The position numbers and the translations under genes are program-made. From Orthonyx spaldingii (lineage: Eukaryota; Chordata; Aves; Passeriformes; Orthonychidae), in the NCBI GenBank assembly GCA_013397795.1, contig VZTJ01004191.1, positions 434,001-498,000 of the forward strand: a stretch of 64,000 bases of DNA, in the 5' to 3' direction. The notes below the pieces were generated by a model. It was given only the letters and a program-made list of their open reading frames with translations, made no database searches and was not told the origin of the DNA. Positions within the stretch are counted from its first letter, which is position 1, and the number at the start of each line of letters is the position of its first letter. Positions 24,544 through 36,785 of this stretch are shown here, piece by piece.

Positions 24544-25608
24544 AGAAAAATAACAGGCACAAAATCAACACTAAATCTTCATGGATCGAGATGGATCGAG
24601 ATCAAGAAGCAATCTCTGATTCCAAAATCCTACCAGAGAGGTATTAATCTGCTGTTTGACAAGGTATCAAGTGATTTGTGGAGGTACAGATCCCTTTATC
24701 TCCTAGGTAACTTAATTTACTGGAACGGGGAAATTAGCTTTCTACTAACTTCTTGTACTAACACTGTTATTTATGGCTGTTCTATCTGCAAGAGGTCATC
24801 AATGATTTCTGATGCTGAGTTGTGAACAGGGAAAGGGACAGATTAATCTGAGTTTGCCAGGAAACTAAAGACAACCAGCATAGGTACACAAGAACACACC
24901 ATGTCACTGGCCAGTTGCCTGCTTTAAATTCCTGAGTGTATCTAAACCCAGAAGTAACCCTCAGACATTAATGCAATATATCCTTTCATGTCAGGGCACT
25001 GAAAATATTTAAAACTGTTGAAGTGCTGAAAGAGGGACCAGGAGAAATATCTGAAAGATGGAGAGCACGTGTACCTGTGTTTTTAGCATTCAGGTGAACC
25101 AGATGAACCATTTTCCAGTTGGGTTCTCACTTAGGCAGGCTGAGCATTTGTCCCATGGAAATGAAAAGTTAAAATTAAAATTGGATCGTGGGAACTGTGA
25201 TATATATCTGGGGCTTTGCATACTTTGAGTGATTGGATTATTTCTTGTGTTTCTCAGAAGGAGAATGGAGAGGAAGATCATCCACCTCTTACTCATCTCA
25301 TCTCCAGACAGTGGTGAAAGCCTATTAAACATGTAATTTTTGTAAATTAGCTTCTCTGCACATGGGTGCTGCCCAGTGGAAAGTGGACAAAATCCCTCCA
25401 TATGCTGGTGTTCACATATGCACCCCAGGGAGACAGTAAGAGACAGTAAAGGAGGGTTTGTTTTTCTAATATTCTGGGAAAATTAAGAGTGGACCTGGAT
25501 CATCAATTTATTTTTTAAAAGAAATTTTAGCCGGGTAAATTAATGGGTTTACTTCTTCCTCACTCAAAGTACTGGAATGAGTTTTTTAGTTGGCTCTGTG
25601 TTTTGTAG
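23591..25608. other. Intron-like sequence between relics F and G, with poly-A tract
   Basis: Contains the 54-base A tract at 24487-24540 and two small tandem duplications: CTCCTTTGCAT twice near 24361-24382, and a 10-mer GGATCGAGAT twice near 24583-24602. No gene seen. Confidence 0.5.
24487..24540 (+). repeat. Poly-A tract with one ambiguous base
   Basis: Fifty-four positions, all A except an N at 24503. It could be the tail of a retroposon, but the 300 bases upstream show no AATAAA, no recognised element and no target-site duplication. It may simply be an expanded homopolymer. Its exact length in an assembly is unreliable. Confidence 0.85.
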
Positions 25609-25726
25609 GTTATTCAGGAGTAAAGCACCAACATAACAGAAGTTACTCAATATTTTGGAATACTGTGATAGAACTTTGTCTTCAAAAATACTCTATAATT
25701 ATTTTCTCTGGGCATTTGTACAGTAG
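25609..25726 (+). pseudogene. EFCAB6: EFCAB6 exon G relic (terminal exon), TAA and frameshift
   Basis: Acceptor GTGTTTTGTAG; starts in phase 0, matching the end of exon F. Reads VIQE, TAA (25621-25623), STNITE. One base (25642) then replaces about two codons, and the new frame gives LLNILEYCDRTLSSKILYNY, FLWAFVQ and TAG at 25724-25726. The final segment matches the EFCAB6 C-terminus (LEYYDK...SSKISYNDFLRAF pattern), including the position of the natural stop. The canonical end of the protein is therefore present but unreachable. Confidence 0.87.
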
Positions 25727-25786
25727 GATTTGGTCAAATGCAGGAAGCTGTAGATAAAGACAGTGACTGATTTATCATTTCAAACT

Positions 25787-25792
25787 AATAAA
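25787..25792 (+). terminator. Candidate relic poly(A) signal of EFCAB6
   Basis: AATAAA lies 61 bases past the ancestral EFCAB6 stop, a plausible spot for a short 3' UTR. The motif is common in AT-rich DNA, so this is only positional evidence. Confidence 0.3.
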
Positions 25793-26730
25793 TTAATTGA
25801 GTATGGGTTTTTTTTGTCTATTCATTAGAAAACTCAAAATAGTTTTAAATTCTGACAGCAGTCCTGTGTTGTGGATTAAATCTACACAGTGAGGGAATTA
25901 ATTTTGCATAATCCATTTATCAAAAAAGAAAAAGGCAACAATTAACATTGTCAAAATAATGCTTCCTAAGACGTCTCCAAAAGCAAATCATTTAAGGAAA
26001 TTATTTTTGAATTTTATGCATTTTATTACTGACACATCTTGAGTAAAAAGGTTTACAAGACATACTATTGAATTTTCTCATTTGCCATTTTCCAATTGTA
26101 TTATTTCTAATACAGTTGCCTTCATTATAAAAGGAGAAAAATCCTTTTTCTCAGTGCATCTTTCTCCCCTACTTGCATTGCCAGGTGTATTCTTAAGAAC
26201 ATGTTTATATGGACCAGCCACTGAAATCTGAGCAGATGCCAGCTGAGTGTGGATACCACACTTTTCTCTGTGTTGCAAATGAGTGGTTTGGCTGCTTTAA
26301 GGAACCATCAAAGGTATTGGCAAAAGGAGGGTTTAATATGAATTTGTGGAAATGCAACTTTACAGAGCTCGGTGGCAAGGTTCCCTTTATTACTTGCTGT
26401 ACAGATTAAACTCGGGACATGATTCAGGTAAGGAAAAAAAAGGATAATTGCTCATCCTTTGTTTCCCACTTTGGCTGGGTAGTTGATGGCCCCATCTCTG
26501 CCATGCCAGAGCTCCTGGTACAATCAGTGGATGCCTCACGGCTCCGTTGGTTTGCTCAAGGCATCATTCACCACTTTGGTCAAGGCTTATCAGGATCTTC
26601 TGAGATTGTAGAGCAGGTCTGAGGATGGGGACAGCTTAGAAAAGAAGCATCTTCACCAACAAGCCTTGGCTTCTTAACTGCAGAGAAATATTCCCAGTGT
26701 TAGCCATGAGGTTTACTTTTCAAGGATACG

Positions 26731-26806
26731 ATATATATATATATATATATATATANNNNNNNNNNNNNNNNNNNNNNNNNNNNNNNNNNNNNNNNNATAT
26801 ATACAA
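26731..26806. repeat. (AT)n microsatellite containing a 41-base assembly gap
   Basis: Alternating A and T from 26731 to 26755, Ns at 26756-26796, then a short AT run to about 26803. The assembler evidently failed within a long dinucleotide array, so the true length is unknown. Confidence 0.95.
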
Positions 26807-29606
26807 AAACCAGTAAATTGCAGGTAAAATCTCTCGTTAGATTACCAGTTCTAGAAAAAAGTCTCTTTAAATATCTCGCGAGGTACTTAGATCTTGGCAA
26901 GGAAATGAAAAGATAATTGTTTGACCATTGAACTCTTGTGATAATTAAAGGATAACATGATCATCAGAGCCTGCTTCCTGGGATTATATCAACAATTAAA
27001 CACTTACCCACTCTGAAGAACTGCTAGATAAATATTTCACTGTCTGGTTCCTAGATCAGTTTTCATCAGGACACCAAAGGGCCCTGTCCTTGTCAGCTGT
27101 GCTGATTTGGTATCTTTCTTTCTCCCAAGTAAAACATAAAGAGAAGTCAACAAATATTAAGGGTGGAAAAAATGAATCAAGTTGTGGGTGTACAAACACA
27201 CATATAAATATGTATTTATATCTCAAAGAAAGTCTTTGGAAGGGGGAAGGGTGGAGGAATGTAATCTCAGGTTTTTTATTATTTCTAGTGAATATGTGAA
27301 CCATTGCATGAATAGGAAAGATTCTTAGTGCAGAACATTTTAACACATGGGGGGTTTTTTTGGGAAAATGCTTCTTTGCATTTGGAACTTTTCAGGAAAT
27401 ACTGTGAAGATTTTAACTAAAAAGCTTTGGGGAAGCCTAAGGTTGGATGTTTTGTATTCTTTCTCTTTTACCTTCTGAGATTTGTGTATGTTTTACTCTA
27501 CTATAAAATAAATACATTTGGAATTGCATATATTTGGAAAATAAGCATTAGAAATGCTTGTTAGACTTTTTTCCCAAAATGGATGCCTACCTGTAAGTCC
27601 CTGAACCTGCTGCCTAGATAGTTGATTACCAGAAGAGACTGAAACCGACATTATTTAGGGACATTCTCCCACACTAAATCATTATAAAAATTCCTAGTTA
27701 CATTAACAGAAAACAGTTTCTGTTATAATTCCATACAGTTTATATAGTGAATTAATAATTCATATTAATAAAACAATGAATTGCTACTTCGATACCTAAG
27801 ATTAACACAAATATCACATGAATTATTTTTACAATAGTGCATACGGCCAAGGAGAAAAAATTAACTACTTAAGATTATTGGGTGTTATTGCTTGGGTGGA
27901 TTTTTGCTTTGCTTTTTGTTTTGCCCAAATCTCCTATACTTACTATTTGATAACTGGGTTTAATTTTGTGTCAAATACAGCAAGACTTCCATCCCTGCAC
28001 TGGTTTCTGGCATGGAGTGGAGCTACTTGAAGGGATGCAGTAGTTTTGTCCCTTTCTCTGCCATTTTCAAGCCACCACCATCTTCAGGACAGGCAGTGCA
28101 GAGAGGGGATGGATTCTCTGAGCTTCCACACACATTCTGCCAGAGGATTTTTCATTAGTTCTGCTGGCAGGAGTATCAAATCCAACAACTCCAAAGGGAT
28201 TAAAGAACAATCTTTTCTCTGTACAAACAAATCAAATCATGCTGGGTTTTCTTACTGAGTTCTTAGAGGCAGGGATGTCACTTACCAACTGTTTATACAA
28301 CCTCAGAAAAAAAACCAAACAAACAACAAAACCCCAACCAACTGAATTTCAATTGCCAGCATTTTGAGATAAACAAGGCAATTTTTCATATTGAAATTGC
28401 ACACTGCTGGATGGATAAGCTCTGTAATAGAAGAGCTGGGGTTTTTTTTGGCAGCCACTCCCACTATCCAAGGGTCAGCCATGCAGCCAAGAGGGGCTGG
28501 AGAGAACCCTTTGTGCTTCCACCCTAAGATTCATATGTGCCATCTTCTACACGGACAACTGGCATGGAGCCTGCAAGGCTAGAAATAGAGTGCTTCAGGA
28601 AAAAAATCAAACTTCTCCCAAATGCAGTCATTTGTTTGATTAAGACATAGCTATGTGAAGTGCCTGTATCTCTGTGCAATTACTGTTTTTATCAGAATGA
28701 TATGCAGCAGGTCATGAGCAGTAAGGGATGCTCCAAACACGGGAAAATGAAAATCAGATTTAAAATAAGATCCCTTTTCTGAAAAATAATTTTCTTCTGT
28801 TTCTGCATTCTTCTAAGCTAAAGGCTGTCATGCAGTGGAAAGAGCATTATTATTGTGCTGTGAAAAGAGTCATAAAGAGAATTTTGTATTATATCAATAC
28901 TTAAAATATGCAAATATGATATCTTCACAACGCCCCAAAATTATGCTTGGCATGAATTCTTAGCAACAATACAAATATCATCGTCTTCAAATAAGCAGGT
29001 ATAACATGCTGCTCAAATAGCTGTAAAAACAACCTCATCACAGCTCTGGGAGCATCCAGATTTCATCTTTGATGTAGGTAGATTTTAAGTAGGAAAGAGA
29101 AGAAGGTTGTCTTAAACATCAGGGTGTATTGGGATGAGCCTTAATGGGATGAGCAACTACATATTTAACGTGGAAAGGAGACCTGCTGGCGTGCATTTAC
29201 AGAGCTGTTGTCAGTATAAAAACGGGGTTGTAGTGCTGAGCAGGCAGAGCTAGGGAGGCTGAGTGCTATGGCAGAGTCTCCTCCTTCCCTCCCAAATCCC
29301 CACTGAAACAAGGTGGCCTCCAGTGCCCTACGTTAGCTAGAGTCTGTCTTGGTCACTGCACCAAAATTGGCTGTGATTTTAAAAAAGGACAGGAGGAAAA
29401 TAGTAAAACTGGCTCGAACACAGATGTTTCATTGTGGGGTTGATACCCTTTTGCACCTCCTTTCAGTGTAAGTAATTTCACAGGACTTGATCTTGACCTC
29501 CTTAAATCAACAACCACTCCTCTGGCTTTGGTAGATTTATGCCAGCATTTGAGATCAGGATCACATCTTAGCACTCCATTTTCTTTTTCTTTTCCTGCAG
29601 GTTTTC

Positions 29607-29650
29607 AAAAAAAAACCCACAAAAAAAACCCAAAACAAAACAAAAAACCC
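29607..29650 (+). repeat. A-rich simple repeat with CCC interruptions
   Basis: Runs of 5-9 A separated by CCC or C (AAAAAAAACCC-type units). A similar but shorter tract lies near 28306-28343. Low-complexity sequence only. Confidence 0.8.
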
Positions 29651-32189
29651 AGCTCTTTCTGCTCACTCCAGAGCAAGAGTGGTGGGAGAGTTTTGCCTAA
29701 GGAACAGCTTACAGAACACTGTACAGAATTCCCATCTTGTGCATTAGAATAGATGTTGAAACAGTTCTAATTAACATTTTTAATTTGCATTTTAATTGCC
29801 TGCCGGGGTGTGAAATGACATTCCTAGGTAAAGGAGCATTTTCCTTAGTTGCAGGGGTTTGCACAGTCCCAGTGAGGCTGAAACACCCTGGCCACTGGTC
29901 ATTTTGCAGCATTTCCCACAACTAAGGCAGGGCCTGATCCAAATCACCACCACTTGAGTAGAAAGGATTCATATGGATATTTGTTTGCTTGTTTATTGTT
30001 AATGAATGGGACTCCCGTAATTATTTTCTGTCTGAAGATACACATCAGACCTTGATTTTAAAACTGCCAGTTGCAAAGAATCAGCACAATCATTCAAAGG
30101 TTGCTTAGGTGGCTAATTACTCTCTTTGCAAAGAAAGTACCATATGAATACATACATTTTTAAGATGGTGTCCTTGTTTCAGATATGAATTTGCCTCTGT
30201 GTGGCTTCCAACTGGTGCACCCTGCAGTTACATAAAGGTCACGCTGAAATCAACTTGAACCTCTTCTGTTTTCAGCAAGACAGAGTGAACTTCCCAGATT
30301 TTCACCTCTCAGGGCAAATTTTCCAGCCCTTTCCCCATTTCCCCAGGTTTTCCTGGAGTCAATTTCATCTTCTCAAATTCATGCTTAAGTCAGGGTTGTC
30401 TGAACTGGGACATTTTCAGGTTGCCAAAGGCAGAGGACATGCAACCTCCCTCTGCCAGCTTTGTCCAGTCAACTGCTGCATTTGCTCTTCTGGGCACAGC
30501 ACTGCCTGGGGACACCAGGCACTTCATTTCAGCCAGACACATACCCAAGCCCTCTTTTATTTTAGAGCTCTTCTCCTGAGGCAAAGTCACTCCCCGTCCT
30601 TGTGTTTAGGGATACAGTTCTATACATGGCCATACTGAAATATAGGAGTGATTTGCTGTACCTCATTTTCTAGAAAACACTCTAGAACACTCTCACTCAG
30701 AGTGAGACATCCATTCAGTATTTCCTGCAGTCCAGCACTTGGTTCATCTTTTCAGTGACACATTTTGGGGTGGGGGAAGCAGGTTTCCTGATCAAGATGT
30801 AGCATGTAGTTCATGTCAGGACAGGAATCAGTACCTGGATGAACCTGCAAAATATGTAGCCTCTTAAAGATGATTCCTGATTTAATTACATCATTTTGTG
30901 GGTTTTAATTCATTTATTGTGTGCCGTGTCGAAATTATATCATTCCTATTTCCTCCTCAAAATACCAGACAGAGGTGCCAAGTCATGTGCTTTACAGAAG
31001 TCTATTACCAAGTCGATTACCTTGACACTAATTCATTTGTCATCCAAACTTGTAATCTCATAAAAGATACCAAATTAGTTTGAGAAGATCCATTTACCTT
31101 AAACCTACCTTGATTAGCATTTAATTTTATTGGTCTCTTTTAATTCTTTATTACTAAAGCCTTGCACAATCAACCCCTTCACTGCTTTTTTTTTTCCCAG
31201 GGATCAAAGTCTGGGTAATGCTCTCTCACTTTGGCCATTCTCTCACCCTTTTTAAGATATTGGCACAATTTCAGCCTTCTTTGGACTGCTGAGACTTCTC
31301 TCGTGTCCTAATGTGCCTGAACATTCATCCATTATTAGCAGTTTAAAAAAACTACCTTCTCAGATAAAATTCTGAATCAAGGAATTTGGTAATTTCCTTT
31401 TTAACATGCTCTTTCAGGACCACTAGGCTTAAAAGCAACTGTATGCAATGTCCCACTACCACCACAGGCCATTTTATCTGCAGTAGCAAAGATATCTTAA
31501 AATTTCACCATTTTAATAACACCTCCCGTTTCCATTTCTTTTGTATTCTTATCATTACTGTTTGAAGCTATTGATAGCCCCTTTGTATGTTTGGTTTTCT
31601 TGTTCCTTTTAACACAAATTTCTCCCTTCACACATCTTTTTTCCCCACTCTGCTTTTATTTACCCTCACAACCGGGGCAGGGGTTTTTTTTTTGAAACTA
31701 ATTTGAGTCTTTTTTTATTCTGGGACTGTTTTTTGGCAAACTTGATGAAACAGTTTGCAAATACCTTCTCTGTTTTCCTGCTTAAATGTTTTTCCTCCTT
31801 ACTGGTGTGTTAACATTTGGCTTTGTCAAATTTCCCTTTGGAAAGACAAAGGGTTTCTCTGACGTTGTTTATCTCCTTTTTTTATGTTCACACAGTGGAT
31901 GTGACCAAAGTTATGCTGCTGATACCTCAAGCTGCTTCAGCACCCTCGTTCTGTGAACGAGTTCTCCTTGTCCGCCAAGATGAGACATGATGTAGATGTC
32001 CCTGCTGGAAGTAGCCTTTCTGTCAGAAAATTGCCATCTGGGGACTTCAGAAATTCTGGCAGACTGAAATTTCCACTTTTTACCGTTCAGAATAAGCCAC
32101 CTCACAATGACAAGTGCAGGGTATGCTGCAAAAAATATTGATACGTGGTTAAGTATTAGTCTTCCTCTATAGGGATGACTTATCAAGAT

Positions 32190-33374
32190 CAGCCAAATTT
32201 CCTTTTATGACAAGGTAACCCGCCTAGTTGATCAAGGGAAGCTGGTTGATGTAATCTTTTGGGCCTCAGCAAAGCTTTCAAGCCTGCCTTTCCCAGGATC
32301 TTTCTGGTACAAACTGTCCAGCCACAGCTGGATAAACACCTCATGCAATGGGTGAGCAACTGGCTCACAGGTCAGGCACAGAGGGGTGACACCAGGCTGG
32401 CACCAGTCACTGGTGGGGTCCCACAGGGCTCCATCCTCAGCCCTGTGCTCTTCAACATCATCATCAATGACCTGGGCACAGGACTCCAAGGAACATTCAG
32501 TAATTTTGCCACTGACACTAAACTGGGAGGAGCTGTTGACTCCCTCAGGGCCGGGAGGCACTGCAGAGAGCCCTGGACAAACGACAGGGCTGGGCAGTCC
32601 CCAGCCTGTGAGGTTCCACAGGAGAAAGTGCTGGATTCTGCCCCTGGAATGGGACAGCCCTGGATGCACGGACAGATTGGGGATAAGATGCTGGAGAGCA
32701 GTGCTGTGGAAGGGACCTGGGGATCCTGGTCAATGGCCAGCTGGACATGAGGCAGCAGTGCCCTGGAGCCAGGAGGGACATCCCTGTCCTGGGGGCACCA
32801 GGCCCAGCACTGCTGGCCGGGTCAGGGAGGGATTGTCCTGCTCTGCTCTGGGCTGGGGCAGCCTCAGCTCCAGTCCTGGGGGCAGTTTTGGGTGCCACAA
32901 CATAAAAAACACATTAAGCTATTGGAGAGTGTCCAAAGGAGGTCATGAGGAGGGCAAAGGGCCTTGAGGGGAGCCGTATCAGGAATGGCTGAGAGCACTT
33001 GGTCTGTTCAGCTGGAGAAGACTGAGGGGAGATCCATCGCAGTCTGCAGCTTCCCCACGAGGGAAGCGGGGGGTCAGGAACTGCTCTCTTCTCCCTGGTG
33101 ACCAGTGACAGGACCCAGGGAATGGCACGAGGCTGTGTCAGGGGAGGGCTAGGCTGGGTATTAGGAAAAGGTTCTCCTCCCAGAGGGTGGTTGGACAGTA
33201 GACCAGGGTCTCCAGGGAAGTGGTCACCAAATCTGCCAGAGTTGGAGAAGCATTTGGACAACACTCTCACATGCATGGTGGGATTCTTGGAACTGTCTTT
33301 GTCCTGTGCAGGGCCAGGAGTTGAACTTTGATGATCCTTGCAAGTCCCTTCCAACCCAGGAAATTCTATGATTC
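32190..33374 (+). mobile_element. CR1 LINE, 5'-truncated copy 1
   Basis: The sequence resembles the 3' part of avian CR1: the TTTTATGACAAGGTAACC block near 32202, then a decayed reverse-transcriptase frame with GVPQGSILSPVLFNI, the later 3' ORF segments, and the typical tail ending AATTCTATGATTC. The catalytic box normally F-A-D-D reads FATD, so the active site is lost, and several frameshifts split the ORF. The copy is about 1.2 kb of a ~4.5 kb element, the usual 5' truncation of LINE insertion. Dead copy. Confidence 0.93.
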
Positions 33375-35251
33375 AGTTGAATGTAACGGTGTGGAGCTTG
33401 TATCACCTGGAGGGACAACACAAGCTTTACTTCTTAGGTCTAGTGGATGAATAAATATTCCAGTTGACTAACTTCATAGTTGCCAGCATCAACATTTTAT
33501 ATTGTGAGCCTGTTTTATTTCCCTTTTGCCAATTGATCTTTTCTAAAGAGATTATAAACAACTTAATCAACATTCCTGTCATGTGTCATCCTATTAGGTT
33601 TCATTAATATCAGCTAGTTCTAATGCATGGTTCTAAACATGCAATTTCTATTCCTTGCATTTATTACCTGGGCTTTTAATCTTGATACATAATCAATTTA
33701 GGAATTTCTGCACAGCATAATCTGTTTCTATTGTATGTTGCCAACACCGAGAGTTTGAACAGTCCGAGGGTTTGGTGGTCCCTTCTTTTCAGACATTTCT
33801 GTTAATTGAAACCTCTCCCTGCAGCTCCAGACAGCCCTGTCTTCTGCAGGAGTGGAGCTCTTCCAAGCCACGCCATTTTTCTGTTGCCCTAAAAAGCAAA
33901 AATTCTTTAACTTATACCTCCTAGTTAAGCAGCATTTTCACTGTCAGGTCCTTGAAACTTCTGATTTCCTTCATTTTCCTCCAAGTACACCTCCCTCTTC
34001 CTCAGTCCCCTGTGGAGTGTAAATTTTACAAAGTTGGATCGTGAACCAGTGCAGCAGTGTCTTCTGTTTTCAGTAAGTAGCATCCTTCATGCTATGGTTC
34101 CACTGTCAGTTCATCATTCTGGTGCCAGCCTGTCCTTCGTAGAATTTTTTTTCCTCCTTTTCTCCATGCAACAGGAGCTGATTTGCCTCCCTGGTTTTGT
34201 CTTTTCCTGCTTCTTCCAGGTAGCCAGTGAGGGGATGCTCTCTGCCTTTCACTGTCTCAGTACACAAAATTTCTTAGACTTCACTTGTGAAAACAGTAAA
34301 AAGGCTGTGCACCATATTTACTTATCAATCACCAATTGAACAACTCTAAAGCAAAATCCTTCCCTGAAGAATGGATCTTTTTTGCTTGCTCCAGGTCCTG
34401 CATTTGAAGTCTCATGTCCCAGCTAAACCTTTCCCACGGAAAGGAGGCTGCTCTCAAGCGGCCCAGCAAAGTGAATGTTCAGCTGGTGTCACTCTTGGCT
34501 TCTTCAGTTCAGTCAGAAAAGTGCATGGTGTAAAAATGAACATGGCTTCCCTTGAAAACAGCTTGAAAAGTTGCGTAAACCTTAGGGTGAAGTCACATAA
34601 GGATGCTTTTGACTCACACTTATTTAGATGCCTGTTTTGCTGAGCTCAGTGCTCATTCTTCTGCTGAATTGAGTGGGACCAAGACCACCACCCACTTCCT
34701 CAGGGTAGATTTTGGCTTTGCTCTCCTAAAACAACCAAAGCAAACCAAGCTATTGCGCTGAAGGCATCAGAGCACAAGAAATAAAACTGGCAGAACCTAG
34801 GGTTTTGCTGTGGCTCTCCAGGTACATTAAGATTTGGAGTGTCTGGGCAGCCAGATGGATGTGGCAGCTGCCTGGAATTGGCCACCACATCACCTTGCAG
34901 GATGCCACTGTGCAGCCGCACAGGCTGAGGAGCAGTGCAGGTGGCTTCCCTTGGGAATGCAGGACTTGAGCTTTCCATTCTCCAGGACAGAGCATTTTAT
35001 ACCATGAAGGTGGTCGAAGAGCAGCATGGATGCATCTTTGCAGATACTCAAAGCTCAGCAGGAGCAGCCCTGAGCAGCTGCCAGTGCTTAAAGCAAGAGG
35101 TTAGACTGGGTATTTCCAAAAGGGCTCTGATCTGAGTGACTTGGAAAAGAGACTTGGGTCATTTAGCTCCGCACAGAGTAAGCTGGTTTCCAGATTCAAT
35201 GGTCTTTGGGCTTCTGACAGTCTTGTGTGGATTCAGCTGAGCTCTGTACTC

Positions 35252-35378
35252 CCACTGGTATCAGCACCCTGTTCTTGTGGAAACAGCTTTGCAGTTCTCT
35301 GTAGCCATGGACGCAGGAAAGGAAAAGCATCTGTGAAATCATCGAGGAGACAGGAGAAGTAACTGCCTCTTACACCTA
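35252..35378 (+). repeat. Unidentified interspersed repeat, copy 1 (plus)
   Basis: Shares a stretch with the reverse complement of 36661-36785. Both read GCAGT-y-CTCTGTAG, then CAGGAAAGGAAAAGC, then AGGAG...AGAAG-n-n-ACTGC, with alignable flanks (CAGCACC, then CTTG...TTGCAG). Roughly three quarters of aligned bases agree by eye. The family was not identified. Both copies are non-coding as far as can be seen. Confidence 0.6.
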
Positions 35379-36660
35379 CGAGGAACTTTTAAAGAATAAA
35401 ACCAGTCTTTATTTTCTCTTTATTAAAAAGTAAAAAAAAAAACCACATACCACCTTCCTATTTCAACTCTACATGTGGGCTGTGAGTTCCTGACGATTTT
35501 TAGACCAACATCACAATTGCAGAACACAACCACTGTTAATAAAGCCAAGCAGAGACTACTGAGACAATGTTGTTCTTTAAAGTATGCTCTCTTTTTTCAC
35601 TCAGAAATAGAAACGAAGCCAATAGGGAGCACAAAACATCACCATCACTTCTGAGAGCCCCATTCAAGTAATTTGCTTTCATACATTTTGTTGCCTTCCA
35701 TCTCCCAGCTTTGAGTTCCTTTTGTTGTTTCTAATAGATAACACCAGCTTCAAAGTTTGGAGGAAGTGTTCCTCTTCTGCCACTGTTGTTCTTTTTTCTT
35801 TATTCCTTTAGCAAATGTTGAAATTTTTTTGCAAGTTAAAAGGGGCTACTTTAATAAAGCACGTCCAGGATCCAGGAGAGACAGGTGACTTGCACTGCAG
35901 CATCCTGAGCTCATGGAGAGATGGAAGGAACCTTTCCTGACCAGCACATGCAGCTGCACCCTTTTGCCCTCCATCTACACAGCCTGGTGGCCTTGGCAGA
36001 GAAAGCCTCACTATTCTGATTAAAATCTGTGTACTAAACCTCCCGTACCTTTATTTTAAGGGATGGCATAAGCTTGGAAGCAGTTGGATTAAAAGCAGCT
36101 AAGAAATCCCCTACTTTTAATTTAGAAGAGGGCACAGAATTTCTGAGTTTATTGCAGCATTTGTGAGTGCTTGGTGGTTCCAGCTGTCATGCAACCAGCT
36201 CAGTGTTGACTCCAGTGCGAACACACTGATGCAGAGCTGCAGGCAGCTGATGAAGTGTCTTAATCATAGTTTGCTGAGTGCCTTGTCTATATTTTCATGA
36301 TTTATTACTTCCCTGACTTTCTTAGGTGTTAGAAAGAACAATGAATCAATCCAGGCGTTTTCAGAGCGGGGACTGCTAATTGCATGAGCTCTGTTTACCT
36401 CTCGAGAGCTGCAGTTTTGGCAGGTCTCTTGACCCCGTGTTAATACATATGATTAATTATTGTTAAGGGCATCTGCAGAAACTAACTGGATAGGCAACAC
36501 TTCAGAGCTATTATTTCTTTCTGAACAAGCAATAAACATAATTATGTTTACGCTGCGTTTCAGCCGGAACAGGTGGGGAAAGAAGGTGCTTTGGAAGGTG
36601 TTGGGGTAAACCATCGCTCCCCAGAGATGGCTGTCCAGAGAGCACAGGCTGAGGTGATGG

Positions 36661-36785
36661 GGAGGCAGCTTGGAAGCAGTTCCTTCTCTTGACTCCTTGT
36701 TGGCTTCACGGCAGCTTTTCCTTTCCTGTGTATGTCACTACAGAGGACTGCAAGCAAGAGCAGAGGTGCTGCATCCCCTGGTGTG
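36661..36785 (-). repeat. Unidentified interspersed repeat, copy 2 (minus)
   Basis: Inverted partner of 35252-35378, about 1.3 kb away. The homology explains why the minus-strand frame here (VLCSDIHRKGKAAVK) resembles the plus-strand frame of copy 1 (VLCSHGRRKGKASVK). It is shared repeat ancestry, not a protein family. Confidence 0.6.

Larger units (their letters stand above)
2589..25726 (+). pseudogene. EFCAB6: EFCAB6 (DJBP) 3' portion, inactivated multi-exon EF-hand gene
   Basis: Seven exon relics (A to G; see separate entries) run in order along the plus strand and together match the C-terminal third of EFCAB6, a long protein of repeated EF-hand pairs described as testis-enriched and as a partner of DJ-1 and the androgen receptor. 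What is seen: EF-hand-like segments, kept introns, GT-AG borders on most relics, matching phases at A/B, B/C and F/G, and a terminal exon ending in the family-like FVQ-stop. What is broken: each exon has at least one frameshift or stop codon. Retained introns rule out a processed retrocopy. Position and orientation, converging on MPPED1, match the human gene order, which supports a unitary pseudogene. Exons expected between E and F (an EF-hand block after a Pro/Ser-rich linker) were not found. Alternatives are a heavily erroneous assembly or a broken tandem duplicate whose intact sister lies elsewhere. Confidence 0.82.
25727..32189. other. Intergenic AT-rich sequence
   Basis: Lies between the EFCAB6 terminal relic and the first CR1 copy. 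It holds the AT microsatellite with the assembly gap and an A/C-rich simple repeat (29607-29650). Open frames here (up to 145 codons at 30201-30638) show no recognisable domain. No gene supported. Confidence 0.5.

Noticed and set aside
32386..32967. 193-codon frame overlapping CR1 copy 1, and similar frames over 60092-60721
   Set aside because: These are out-of-frame readings of GC-rich CR1 sequence, not host genes.
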